Assembly (NCBI RefSeq): GCF_040719375.1
Contig: NZ_JBFDTP010000001.1
Coordinates: 682,001 to 746,000, forward strand
From: Clostridium sp. AN503
GTDB lineage: Bacteria > Bacillota > Clostridia > Lachnospirales > Lachnospiraceae
Direction of reading: 5' to 3'
Length of the DNA: 64,000 bases
The position numbers and the translations under genes were made by a program. The notes under the pieces were generated by a model, which did no database searches, was not told where the DNA came from, and saw only the letters and a list, made by a program, of their open reading frames with translations. The stretch's first letter is position 1, and the number at the start of each line of letters is the position of its first letter. This document shows, one piece after another, positions 56,280-64,000 of the stretch.

Positions 56280-57785
56280 ATGAAAACGCTGGAAGTCAGA
56301 CATGTCACAAAATGTTTTGGCCAAAATACGGTTCTGGAAGACATAAACATGACCTTTCATGAAGGGGAAGTCCACGTGCTGATGGGCGAAAACGGAGCAG
56401 GCAAATCCACCCTGCTTAAGATTATAGCCGGATATCATCCACCGGATACCGGGGATATCATTCTGGACGGCGCCAGGCTGGAGCTTCACTCTCCTATGGA
56501 TTCCAAAAAGCACAGAATATCCATGGTATACCAGGAGCTGACTTTGCAGCCGGAAATGACAGTTTTTGATAACCTGTTTCTGGGTACAGAACAGGTCAAC
56601 CGGGCAAATATGATCAAAACCCGCAGCCAACAGGAGCGGCTTCATTCCATAAGCGCACGATACGGTATCCAGGTAAACGAAAAATCCCTTGTGAAAAATC
56701 TGTCTTTATCCGAACAATGCATGGCGGAGGTCTTAAAAGCGCTGATCACAGAACCAGACGTAATCCTCTTTGACGAAGCCACTTCCGCGCTGGATTCTGA
56801 AAATGTCCGCCATCTGTTCGGCATTATCAATCAGTTGAAACAGGAGAAAAAGATCATTATTTTCATTTCACACCGGATGGAAGAGATCTTCGAGATCGGC
56901 GACCGGGTGACTGTCTTAAAAGATGGGCAGGCGGTATTGTCCGCTCCCGCAGCAGAATTGAATCAGGATACTCTGGTGGAATCCATGGTGGGGCGTTCCA
57001 TAAAGGAGGTATTCCCGCCCAAATGCCGGGAACAGGGAAGGGCCGTATTGAAAGTCCGGCATCTGTCCTCAAAAGAGGGCCGGCTTAAGGATATCTCCCT
57101 GTCCGTCCATGAAGGTGAAATTGTCGGCATCGCCGGTTTAAAAGGCCATGGGCAGGGCGAACTGCTCTCCTGTCTCGCCGGCATCACCCGTATAGACAGC
57201 GGGGAACTGATCCTGGACGATCATTCAAGAAGATACCGGACGCCCCGGGACGCTGTCCGGGACGGCGTCATCCTGGTGCCGGAGGACAGGAAAACCCAGG
57301 CTTTATTTTTAAATCACAGCATATTGAGAAATCTAGGTGTCTCCAGCCTGTTCTTAAGGCAAAAGGCGGGCATCCTCAGTCAATCCGCGGAGGAAGCTTT
57401 TGTTTCCGAAGCTTTGCAGGATATGTCCGTCAAATGCAGTTCTGACTCGGAGCCCGTAAACTGTCTGAGCGGAGGAAACCAGCAAAAAGTTGTCCTCGGC
57501 AGGATACTGGGTATTAAACCCAGGGTTATTTTATTCCAGGAACCCACACGCGGCATCGATGTCCAGACCAAACAGGATATCTACCGAAAAATCAGGACAT
57601 TGGCGCAGAGCGGCGTATGTATCCTGTTATATTCCAGTGATTTGATCGAGGTAGTGGGGGTCAGCGACACGGTGTATACCATGTATGAAGGGCAGATCAC
57701 CCGGAAACTGACTGGAGACGACATAAACGAGGTAGAGATCATGCGCGGCGCAGTTGGACTGCAAGGAGGAACCAGGCCATGTTAA
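56280..57785 (+). CDS. CUT2 ABC transporter ATPase of operon 2
   Basis: The start is MKTLEVRHVTKCFGQ behind AAAGGAGTATTT; 501 residues with two nucleotide-binding domains. The first has Walker A GENGAGKST and 'ILFDEATSALDSENV'. The second has a degenerate Walker A (GLKGHGQGELL), 'CLSGGNQQKVVLGRILGIKP' and 'LFQEPTRGIDVQTK', where Gln replaces the usual Walker B aspartate. Asymmetric ATPase sites are normal in this family. Confidence 0.92.
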   Translation: MKTLEVRHVTKCFGQNTVLEDINMTFHEGEVHVLMGENGAGKSTLLKIIAGYHPPDTGDIILDGARLELHSPMDSKKHRISMVYQELTLQPEMTVFDNLFLGTEQVNRANMIKTRSQQERLHSISARYGIQVNEKSLVKNLSLSEQCMAEVLKALITEPDVILFDEATSALDSENVRHLFGIINQLKQEKKIIIFISHRMEEIFEIGDRVTVLKDGQAVLSAPAAELNQDTLVESMVGRSIKEVFPPKCREQGRAVLKVRHLSSKEGRLKDISLSVHEGEIVGIAGLKGHGQGELLSCLAGITRIDSGELILDDHSRRYRTPRDAVRDGVILVPEDRKTQALFLNHSILRNLGVSSLFLRQKAGILSQSAEEAFVSEALQDMSVKCSSDSEPVNCLSGGNQQKVVLGRILGIKPRVILFQEPTRGIDVQTKQDIYRKIRTLAQSGVCILLYSSDLIEVVGVSDTVYTMYEGQITRKLTGDDINEVEIMRGAVGLQGGTRPC

Positions 57786-58702
57786 AAAACAGAAAAGACA
57801 CGATTCTGATCTACGGCCTTCTGGCGGCAATGCTTCTGACGGCATCTGCCCTGGACCGTGATTTTCTCTCGGTAAAGAACCTGACTAATGTTGTGGTCAC
57901 ATCCCTTCCCTTCATCATTGCCGCTTATGGACAGACTATTGCGATCATCTCCGGGGGAGTGGATCTGTCCATGGGCGCAATGATCTCTTTTGCCACAACC
58001 ATATGTGCAACCAAAATGAGACCGGATACACCGTGGGGATTTTTGCCCGGGATATTTTTTGCTATAGCTGCAGGTATCCTGATCGGGACAGCTAATGGTA
58101 CACTGGCTGCAGTATTCCATATCCAGCCGCTGATCGCAACTCTGTCCACCTCACTGATCATTGGCGGACTGGCTCTTTTTATGCTGCCAAAACCCGGCGG
58201 CAGGATACATATGGGACTTGCAAAAACAGTTTCCAAAAACAGCGCGGCATTTTTGATCCTGATCCTTGTCTCCGTTTCACTCTGGCTTTTATTAAACCGG
58301 ACAAAACTGGGAAAAGCAGTCTATGCCGTGGGCGGCAATGAAAATGCGGCTTTCAGCGCCGGCATCTCCATCAAAAAAACAAAGATCACCGCCTTTGCCA
58401 TGGTAGGGCTTCTGGCCTCTATAGCCGGGATCGTCATGTCCTGCCAGATGTACTCCGGAGACCCGACGGCAGGAGGACCGCTGACACTGCGCTCCATAAC
58501 AGCGGCTGTCATAGGAGGAACCAGTTTTTCAGGCGGCAAAGGCCGGATTGAATGCACCCTGGCCGGGGCGCTGCTGTTTTCTATTATTAACAATATTCTG
58601 AATCTGGCCGGCGTCTCTACATTTTATCAATACGTAGCACAAGGCCTGCTCCTGATATTTGCCATAGCCGTTACGTCCGGCAAAAAAAGGAATGCCGGAT
58701 GA
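57779..58702 (+). CDS. CUT2 ABC transporter permease 1 of operon 2
   Basis: The 307-residue membrane protein has 'AAYGQTIAIISGGVDLSMGA' and 'GGTSFSGGKGRIECTLAGAL', typical of RbsC-type permeases. GGAGGAACCAGGCC precedes the ATG, which overlaps the ATPase gene by 7 bases. With 58717-59670 it forms a heterodimeric channel. Confidence 0.92.
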   Translation: MLKNRKDTILIYGLLAAMLLTASALDRDFLSVKNLTNVVVTSLPFIIAAYGQTIAIISGGVDLSMGAMISFATTICATKMRPDTPWGFLPGIFFAIAAGILIGTANGTLAAVFHIQPLIATLSTSLIIGGLALFMLPKPGGRIHMGLAKTVSKNSAAFLILILVSVSLWLLLNRTKLGKAVYAVGGNENAAFSAGISIKKTKITAFAMVGLLASIAGIVMSCQMYSGDPTAGGPLTLRSITAAVIGGTSFSGGKGRIECTLAGALLFSIINNILNLAGVSTFYQYVAQGLLLIFAIAVTSGKKRNAG

Positions 58703-58716
58703 TTGGAGGAGATCGC

Positions 58717-59670
58717 ATGAAAAAACAAATCTTATCAATGCCGGAATGGAAGGTTTTTGGCGCACTTTTTGTTCTGCTCGCCATAGTAGGCTGCCTGTCG
58801 CCAGGCTATCTTCAGGCGGACAACCTGTCAAATGTATTCCGGCAGGCGGCATTCCTCGGTATTGTAGCGGCAGGACAGACCCTTGTGATCCTGACTGCCG
58901 GAACCGACCTGTCCGTCTCCTACCTGATCACCATGGGGAATCTGGCCGGCGCCCAGATCATGGCCGGGCAGGATGAACATGTACTTCGCGCACTGTGTCT
59001 TGTACTTATCATTGGTATCATAGTAGGATTCATCAATGGCATAGGGGTTGCACTCCTGAATATACCATCCCTTATCATGACCCTCGGTACTGGCAGCGTA
59101 CTGCAGGGACTGGCATATCTGTACACCAAAGGGGCGCCGAAAGGAAATACGGCCCCCTGGATGCGGTGGATGGTCAGCGGCCGGCTCATCGGAAGACTGT
59201 CGCCGCTTTTAGTACTGTGGGCAGCCCTTGGGATCTTCATGGTATTTTTACTTACAAAAACGGTGTTTGGGAGAAATGTGTATGCCGTAGGGGAGAATCA
59301 GCTTGCCGCACATTATTCCGGTGTTCCCGTAACAAAAACCCTGCTGTGGGTCTATACCCTTTCGGGAATATTTGCTGCAGTGACGGGGCTTTTGCTGGTG
59401 GGCTACACCGGAACCAGCTATATGGGAGCCGGAACGGATTATCAGATGAATTCCATTGCTGTCGTCGTGATCGGCGGCACGATGTTGTCCGGAGGACACG
59501 GAAGCTACCTGGGTACGATCGGAGGAACGCTGATCCTCGCAGTGCTCTTAAATGCTCTAAACATTATCAACATTCCTACCTTTGGCAGGGATATCATACG
59601 CGGAACGATCATTATTGTTATCTTGATCTTGTACGGGATTCAAAAAAAGAACAAAACAGGGAGAGGGTAA
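58717..59670 (+). CDS. CUT2 ABC transporter permease 2 of operon 2
   Basis: The start is MKKQILSMPEWKVFGALFV behind GGAGGAGATCGC; 317 residues. Motifs are 'AAGQTLVILTAGTDLSVSYL', 'AVGENQLAAHYSGVPVTKTL' and 'VVVIGGTMLSGGHGSYLGTI'. Two different permeases distinguish this transporter from that of operon 1. Confidence 0.92.
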   Translation: MKKQILSMPEWKVFGALFVLLAIVGCLSPGYLQADNLSNVFRQAAFLGIVAAGQTLVILTAGTDLSVSYLITMGNLAGAQIMAGQDEHVLRALCLVLIIGIIVGFINGIGVALLNIPSLIMTLGTGSVLQGLAYLYTKGAPKGNTAPWMRWMVSGRLIGRLSPLLVLWAALGIFMVFLLTKTVFGRNVYAVGENQLAAHYSGVPVTKTLLWVYTLSGIFAAVTGLLLVGYTGTSYMGAGTDYQMNSIAVVVIGGTMLSGGHGSYLGTIGGTLILAVLLNALNIINIPTFGRDIIRGTIIIVILILYGIQKKNKTGRG

Positions 59671-59672
59671 TT

Positions 59673-61187
59673 ATGGATTTAATGGCTATTGATTTGGGAA
59701 CCTCCAGTGTAAAAGTCACTGTAACTGATTCTGACACCGGGCAGATTGTTGCAAAAGGGAAACAGGGTTACTGCCTCTATACCCCACATCACGGCTGGGT
59801 CGAATCAGACCCCACCGTCTGGTGGACCGCTGCAATCCTGGCAATCCGGGAATGTCTTTCCGAATATCCGAAGAAAACAGATGCGATTGCAGCAATCGGC
59901 CTTTCCGGACAGATGCATGGGGTCATCCCCATAGACAAGAAAAACCGGGAGCTATACAACTGCATCATGTATAATGATTCCCGAGGCGACAGCGTACTGA
60001 AATATTTTTCAGATGATCTGCGGACCCGGCTAGAGCAGGGAGGCTATAACCCTCTGACCAGCATGATGTCCGCCCCCAAGCTGCTCTGGCTAGCCCACAA
60101 TGAAAAGGAGGTCTGGCAAGAGACCTGCCGTTGGGTTATGCCCAAAGATTATATCCGGATGAAGCTGACTGGACATATTGGAACTGACATCAGCGACGCC
60201 TCCGGTACCTCCATGATGGACTACGCAACACACCAGTGGATGGAGGAGATCGAGCAGGTTGGTATCTCTTTGGACAAATTCCCGAAGATCTGTGAATCCG
60301 CAGAGATTGTCAGCTCCACCTCCCGGCAGGTAGAGATGCTCACCGGCTTGAAAGAAGGTACACCGGTTGTCTGCGGCGGAGCAGACATGGCATGTACGGC
60401 GCTGGGGACCGGGGCCATTAAACCCGGAACCATGAGTGTGACCATCGGCTCTGCCGGACACATTATCATCCCCATGGATCAGGTCAACCCTGAGCAGATC
60501 GGCAACTACTATCAAATGTGCCATGCAGTCCCCAACCAGTACTATGCATTTGGGCCGATCCTCTCAGGCGGGATCAATCTGGCATGGTTCCGGGAGCGGT
60601 TTATGGAAGTATCCGAGAATCTGACCTTCAGCCAGTTAGACACGCTGGCCGACAAAGCAGGTATGGGAAGCTCCGGCATCTTCTTTCTTCCTTATATGGC
60701 AGGAACCGTGATCCCACACTCTGACGCCAAAGCAAGAGGCTCCTTTGTAGGACTCTCCTTAAACAGCACCACCGGAGACATGGTCCGTGCGATCATGGAA
60801 GGGGTTGGTTACGCCTGCAAAGACATTTATAAAGTCCTGGAGGAAGCCGGAATCCAGGTTGACTGCTGCAAGATTGGCGAAGGCGGCAGCAAAAGCCAGC
60901 TCTGGTGTGAGATCATTGCCAACGCTTTTCATATCCCGGATTGCAGCGTGATGAAAAACAAAGACAGCGCCCCCGTAGGCGCCACGATCCTGGCAGGCAT
61001 GGGAATCCAGGCATATAAAACATGGGATGAAGCTGTAGAAAAACTGGTACGGGAAACAAAATTAAAACAGGACCAGAAGATGGCGGAGTTCTACGAAACA
61101 AATTACAAGATATACAAAAAAATCTACCCGGCCCTAAAAGAAATCTACCATAACATCGGCAATATAAGCAAGGAGGAGAACGCATAA
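59673..61187 (+). CDS. FGGY-family carbohydrate kinase (xylulokinase-like)
   Basis: The start is MDLMAIDLGTSSVKVTVTD behind GGGAGAGGGTAATT; 504 residues. The phosphate-1 motif DLGTSSVKV, 'GLSGQMHGVIPIDKK' with the xylulokinase-type substrate histidine, 'GGADMACTALGTGAIKPGTM' and 'GVGYACKDIYKVLEEAGIQV' with adenosine motif 'IGEGGSKSQLWCEIIANAF' place it near XylB. The substrate may be a pentulose or a sugar acid lactone, given the following hydrolase. It overlaps that gene by one base. Confidence 0.9.
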   Translation: MDLMAIDLGTSSVKVTVTDSDTGQIVAKGKQGYCLYTPHHGWVESDPTVWWTAAILAIRECLSEYPKKTDAIAAIGLSGQMHGVIPIDKKNRELYNCIMYNDSRGDSVLKYFSDDLRTRLEQGGYNPLTSMMSAPKLLWLAHNEKEVWQETCRWVMPKDYIRMKLTGHIGTDISDASGTSMMDYATHQWMEEIEQVGISLDKFPKICESAEIVSSTSRQVEMLTGLKEGTPVVCGGADMACTALGTGAIKPGTMSVTIGSAGHIIIPMDQVNPEQIGNYYQMCHAVPNQYYAFGPILSGGINLAWFRERFMEVSENLTFSQLDTLADKAGMGSSGIFFLPYMAGTVIPHSDAKARGSFVGLSLNSTTGDMVRAIMEGVGYACKDIYKVLEEAGIQVDCCKIGEGGSKSQLWCEIIANAFHIPDCSVMKNKDSAPVGATILAGMGIQAYKTWDEAVEKLVRETKLKQDQKMAEFYETNYKIYKKIYPALKEIYHNIGNISKEENA

Positions 61188-62155
61188 TGTTTATACGAAC
61201 AATAGACGGAGATATATCTCCCGAGCAGATGGGTTTTACCTATTCCCACGAACACCTGGTATGCGAACCGCCTTACTGGAAAGAGCGCGGCATGGATGAC
61301 CTTCTTTTAGACGACCCGGAAAAATCCAGTCTGGACGTTCTGGATTACTTAAAAGCAGGCGGCAAAACCATCGTTGACGCAACCTGTATCGACTACGGAA
61401 GAGACATTGCCGCCGTCAAAAAGATCTCTCAGGAAACCGGACTCCAGGTCATAGCCACAGCCGGATTCAACAAAGGTTTTCTCTGGGATGCAAATATCCC
61501 CGGCTGTCAGATCACCTTCAAAGACTGGATTGAAAAAAGCACCACAGAAGAGCTGGCCAACTTTATCATAAAAGACGTCACGGAAGGAATCGCAGATACC
61601 GGCATCCGCTGCGGCCAGATCAAGTTCGGGACCGGCTACAACAGCATCTCGCCCCTGGAGGAAAAAACCATCCGGGCTGCCTGCCGCGCCCACCACAGCA
61701 CAAAAGCCCCCGTCCATTCCCACACCGAAAGCGGCACCATGGCGCTGGAACAAATAGCGATCATAAAAGAAGAAGGGGTACCATTAGAATACGTAAACTT
61801 CGGCCACATGGACCGCAATCCAGACCCCTGGCTCCACCGAAAGATTGCCGAGACCGGCGCATACCTGAGCTTCGACGGGATCGGTAAAATAAAATACGCC
61901 CCAGAAAGCACGCGGATCCACTGCATCCTGGAGCTGGTAAAATCGGGCCATCAAAAACAGATCCTGATCAGCGGAGACACCGCCCGCAAATCCTACTACA
62001 AACACTACAACCACGGCCCCGGCCTGGAATACATCATAACCAAATGGATCCCCCGCTTCATCGAAGAAGCCGATGAAGCCGGCCTCAACGGAAAAGCCCT
62101 GATCGAAGACTTCTTCATCAATAACCCCGCCCGCTGCTTCACCTTCAAACCCTAA
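61187..62155 (+). CDS. Phosphotriesterase-family hydrolase, probable sugar (phospho)lactonase
   Basis: The 322-residue TIM-barrel enzyme has the metal site His21/His23 (YSHEHL), Lys146 (QIKFGTG) as bridging lysine, His179 (PVHSHTE), His207 (FGHMDRNPD) and Asp264 (ISGDTAR). COG1735 members from Firmicutes have been shown to hydrolyse phosphorylated pentonolactones. Being directly coupled to an FGGY kinase suggests that the kinase product, or its lactone, is the substrate. The exact sugar is unknown. Confidence 0.85.
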   Translation: MFIRTIDGDISPEQMGFTYSHEHLVCEPPYWKERGMDDLLLDDPEKSSLDVLDYLKAGGKTIVDATCIDYGRDIAAVKKISQETGLQVIATAGFNKGFLWDANIPGCQITFKDWIEKSTTEELANFIIKDVTEGIADTGIRCGQIKFGTGYNSISPLEEKTIRAACRAHHSTKAPVHSHTESGTMALEQIAIIKEEGVPLEYVNFGHMDRNPDPWLHRKIAETGAYLSFDGIGKIKYAPESTRIHCILELVKSGHQKQILISGDTARKSYYKHYNHGPGLEYIITKWIPRFIEEADEAGLNGKALIEDFFINNPARCFTFKP

Positions 62156-62256
62156 TAAGCCCCCAGCCCCCACACCCTCCCTACCCGCTGCCAATCCCCC
62201 AGCTCCCGCACCCTCCCACCCGCCAGTGCACAGCAACCGCCTCACAGCCTGGCGGG
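62156..62256. other. C-rich tail and hairpin after operon 2
   Basis: 62156-62218 is almost only C, A and T on the plus strand (many CCCC runs) and has no open frame of note. CCCGCCAG... (62219-62226) pairs with CTGGCGGG (62249-62256) and ends exactly at the border of the inverted-repeat element. It may be a terminator or the insertion context. Confidence 0.45.
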
Positions 62257-62514
62257 CGGAGAGAACGGGGATTCGGCAAACCGGCGGTTCGGCGACATTT
62301 GCAGGCTATTAGCGGCACTTGCATAAAAAGAAGCAGATATCAGGGCCGAGCCTGGGAGCACAACTCCCAGGCGCAGCGCGACCGCGGAGGAATATTCATC
62401 AAGAATATTCCGTAGCTGGAGCGTTGCCCTGATATCTGCTTCTTTTTATGTTAGTGCCGCTTATAGCCGAAACGGGAGCCAGACCGCCGGTTTGCCGAAT
62501 CCCCGTTCTCTCCG
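62257..62514. mobile_element. 258-bp MITE-like inverted-repeat element
   Basis: CGGAGAGAACGGGG at the left end is exactly inverted at the right end. The complementarity continues inward: GATTCGGCAAACCGGCGGT, an interrupted part with GCTAT(T/A)AGCGGCACT, then CATAAAAAGAAGCAGATATCAGGGC. Within the loop are two more hairpins: GCCTGGGAG/CTCCCAGGC (62350-62371 region) and GGAATATTC/GAATATTCC (62389-62411 region). No open frame. It could be a miniature transposable element or a large structured RNA; no target duplication is clear. Confidence 0.6.
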
Positions 62515-62551
62515 GAAACACATCTATCGGCGGTTGCGTCCCCCTCGCCCC

Positions 62552-62833
62552 CTAAATTAATGACTGAATCGCATAACGGGAAACCTTGATGACTGTGCTC
62601 TTGGCGACCTCGATGTTCACTGTATCTGCCTCAATCCCCACTACACGCCCATAGATTCCGCCCGCAAACATAACCTGGCTGCCGATGTGCAGTTCCGTAT
62701 GTACTTTTCCCAGCTTCTCCCGCTGCTTACGCACGTTCTTCGCGGAAACAACCGAGAGTACGATGCCAATCACGCCCGCGATCACACCCAGGGTCACACA
62801 GGTCCAAACAATCACTTCCCAGTTGATCTGCAT
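62552..62833 (-). CDS. yajC: YajC-like preprotein translocase accessory protein
   Basis: The start is MQINWEVIVWTCVTLGVIA, 93 residues: one N-terminal membrane helix, a basic stretch (KNVRKQREKLGKVHTELHIG), then 'GSQVMFAGGIYGRVVGIEAD' and 'VNIEVAKSTVIKVSRYAIQS', matching YajC (usually GD.V.T.GGi.G.V...). It is adjacent to the PTS IIA gene (two bases apart), not to secDF or tgt as a housekeeping yajC would be. Confidence 0.87.
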   Translation of the reverse strand: MQINWEVIVWTCVTLGVIAGVIGIVLSVVSAKNVRKQREKLGKVHTELHIGSQVMFAGGIYGRVVGIEADTVNIEVAKSTVIKVSRYAIQSLI

Positions 62834-62835
62834 AA

Positions 62836-63270
62836 TCAAATACCGTCCTCATCCTCGTTGTCTTTGTGTTCTTCCAGCTCAAAGCGTACAATATAATTCT
62901 TGCCTGCCGGAATCAATGCTTCGGACATGTCAAGCGGGCTTTCAAATGCGCCCATCATCACGAAGCCCTCTACAAGCATGGAAAGGTTCGTGCCTGCCAC
63001 TACCTCGATCTTCTGGTCAGGTCTTGCAAACTTGCACTCTACGGCTGCCTTAAACGGTGAACCGCCTGCAAGGTCTGCCAGCACCAGCACGCCGTCGCAG
63101 CCCTTAAGGCCGTCCAGCGCATTGCTCAGATTGTTTGTCAGGGTCTCTGTGGAGTGGTCCGCCTCAAAATCTACAAAAGCCAGGTTGTCTGCGGTACCTG
63201 CGATCAGCTGCAGCGCAGAGCCAAGACCTGTGGCAAAGTGACCATGTCCGGTAACTAATAATCCTACCAT
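62836..63270 (-). CDS. PTS mannose-family IIA component
   Basis: The 144-residue cytoplasmic domain has the phospho-acceptor histidine His9 in VTGHGHFA, then 'LKGCDGVLVLADLAGGSPFK' and 'EVVAGTNLSMLVEGFVMMGA', the standard EIIA-Man pattern. The end is acidic (EEHKDNEDEDGI). AGGAGGATTATTAAA precedes the ATG. It could serve the IIB-IIC-IID genes at 44.1-46.3 kb or further genes to the right. Confidence 0.92.
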   Translation of the reverse strand: MVGLLVTGHGHFATGLGSALQLIAGTADNLAFVDFEADHSTETLTNNLSNALDGLKGCDGVLVLADLAGGSPFKAAVECKFARPDQKIEVVAGTNLSMLVEGFVMMGAFESPLDMSEALIPAGKNYIVRFELEEHKDNEDEDGI

Positions 63271-63320
63271 TTTAATAATCCTCCTGTTTGTTTTCTGATC
63301 CTGTATATGGTCCGTACCTG

Positions 63321-64000
63321 TTATTTCATCGTGTATGGGTACAGGGTAACGCCCTTAACAACGCGGTTCACTTCACCGGTCGGACAGGGATTGTCCGGCG
63401 TGATGCCCATGGAAAGGGACTTCAGCGCGGCAAGGGTCTGTGCAAACAGAATATAATCGAAGCCCAGCAGTACATTCTCCAGAGACGCGCCTACATTCAG
63501 CTCTACGGTGTAATCCACCAGCTCTTTTAAGCCGTCGCACGGAGTATTGACAACAGCCACGATGCGGTTCTTCTTCCTCTGTCCGCTCATTTCCTTGATC
63601 AGATCAACCTCATACTGACGTCTGTACGGATCGTCACTTAAGTATACCACAGTCAGGGTACGGTCGTCGATAATAGATTTCGGGCCGTGACGGAAACCAC
63701 AGGGTGAATCAAACATGGTCGCCACTTTACCGGCAGTCAGCTCCAGCATCTTCAGTGCGGACTCCTGGGAAACGCCCTTCAGCGCCACATTGCCCAGATA
63801 TACGATACGGTTGAAATCAAACTCCTCAACGATCTGCTGCGCTACAGACCAGGTGTTGTCAAGGAAAGCTTCACCTGCTGCGCATACCTTCTCGATCTGG
63901 GCGGTGATCTCCTCTAAACGGTCCAGATTGAACGCCAAGTAGGTTGCCATATACATATTGGAAAAGCTGGAAGTCATGGCGAAGGACTGGTCATGGGTCT
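63321..64000 (-). CDS. SIS-domain sugar isomerase/deaminase, AgaS-like (cut by window edge)
   Basis: The frame enters from the right edge; the first visible codons read THDQSFAMTSSFSNM. About 226 residues are seen, including 'DFNRIVYLGNVALKGVSQES', 'KMLELTAGKVATMFDSPCGF' and RHGPKS, the SIS / AgaS pattern (a GlmS-like C-terminal active site). AgaS acts on galactosamine-6-P or tagatose-6-P in the GalNAc pathway. With IIA downstream it forms part of an amino-sugar PTS operon whose start is outside the window. Confidence 0.82.
   Translation of the reverse strand, partial: THDQSFAMTSSFSNMYMATYLAFNLDRLEEITAQIEKVCAAGEAFLDNTWSVAQQIVEEFDFNRIVYLGNVALKGVSQESALKMLELTAGKVATMFDSPCGFRHGPKSIIDDRTLTVVYLSDDPYRRQYEVDLIKEMSGQRKKNRIVAVVNTPCDGLKELVDYTVELNVGASLENVLLGFDYILFAQTLAALKSLSMGITPDNPCPTGEVNRVVKGVTLYPYTMK

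Noticed and set aside
58995..59672. Much longer FGGY kinase starting at 58995
   Set aside because: That part overlaps the permease gene 58717-59670 in another frame; the family N-terminus begins at 59673 behind a good ribosome site.
61784..62245. Glycine-rich minus-strand frame of 153 codons at the end of the hydrolase gene
   Set aside because: Its Gly/Ala richness comes from the GC-rich third positions of the hydrolase gene and the C-rich tail; no start signal.
1..64000. CRISPR array or rRNA genes
   Set aside because: No regularly spaced direct repeats and no conserved rRNA segments were found; the only tandem repeat seen is the two-copy one at 54138-54165.

Overview
The window reads as a gut-type Clostridia chromosome, most likely Lachnospiraceae. 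The support is the clostridial phage gene families, the AGGAGG-type ribosome sites, a Tad pilus locus, mannose-family PTS genes and ribose-type (CUT2) sugar ABC transporters. Nothing in it fixes the genus. It falls into two parts: about 40.8 kb of a tailed prophage, open at the left edge, and about 23 kb of host DNA devoted to a Tad pilus and carbohydrate uptake.

Prophage, 1 to about 40770. Almost all lytic genes lie on the minus strand, so the operon runs from right to left. From the right end it holds a large serine recombinase (39125-40738), a CI/Cro-type switch with three operators (37518-37641), and a block of small early genes. The replication and accessory block follows: an HUH Rep-like protein with a probable antisense RNA in its leader, a catalytically altered RNase H-like protein, an AcrIIA9-like anti-CRISPR candidate, PcfJ-like and DUF7666-like proteins, an HNH-like protein and a truncated radical SAM gene. 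Next come a possible late activator, a small-peptide operon, and the packaging and head genes: Nu1/GpA terminase, gpW-like joiner, lambda-type portal, protease, HK97-type capsid and decoration protein. A complete P2-like contractile tail and baseplate comes last: sheath, tube, frameshifted chaperone, tape measure, X, D, V, U, W, J, I and fibres. The left end carries three paralogous glycine-rich fibre genes; two of the spacers are bounded by short inverted repeats with spacer-specific cores. Lysis genes and the left attachment site are not in the window. A few plus-strand islands interrupt the operon, each with its own promoter: hicAB, the antisense RNA and two unknown genes.

The prophage sits inside tadA (cpaF), the Tad pilus assembly ATPase gene. 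The gene loses its native sequence just after the RMRPD motif and continues for 14 foreign codons. The strong tad promoter, a prepilin peptidase and a CpaE-like ATPase remain upstream, so the lysogen should lack a functional TadA.

Host sugar region, 43.4-64 kb. A mannose-family PTS (IIB, IIC, IID plus a HAD phosphatase, no IIA) runs leftward under a divergent AraC regulator. Operon 1 (48.0-54.0 kb) holds a GntR regulator, a CUT2 ABC transporter, NanE and NanK, which fits N-acetylmannosamine or sialic-acid-derived amino sugars. Operon 2 (54.4-62.2 kb) holds a YheO/DauR-type regulator, a second CUT2 transporter with two permeases, an FGGY kinase and a phosphotriesterase-family hydrolase, and suggests an undescribed route for a sugar or sugar lactone. 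A 258-bp MITE-like inverted repeat separates it from a leftward YajC / PTS IIA / AgaS-like cluster that runs off the right edge.
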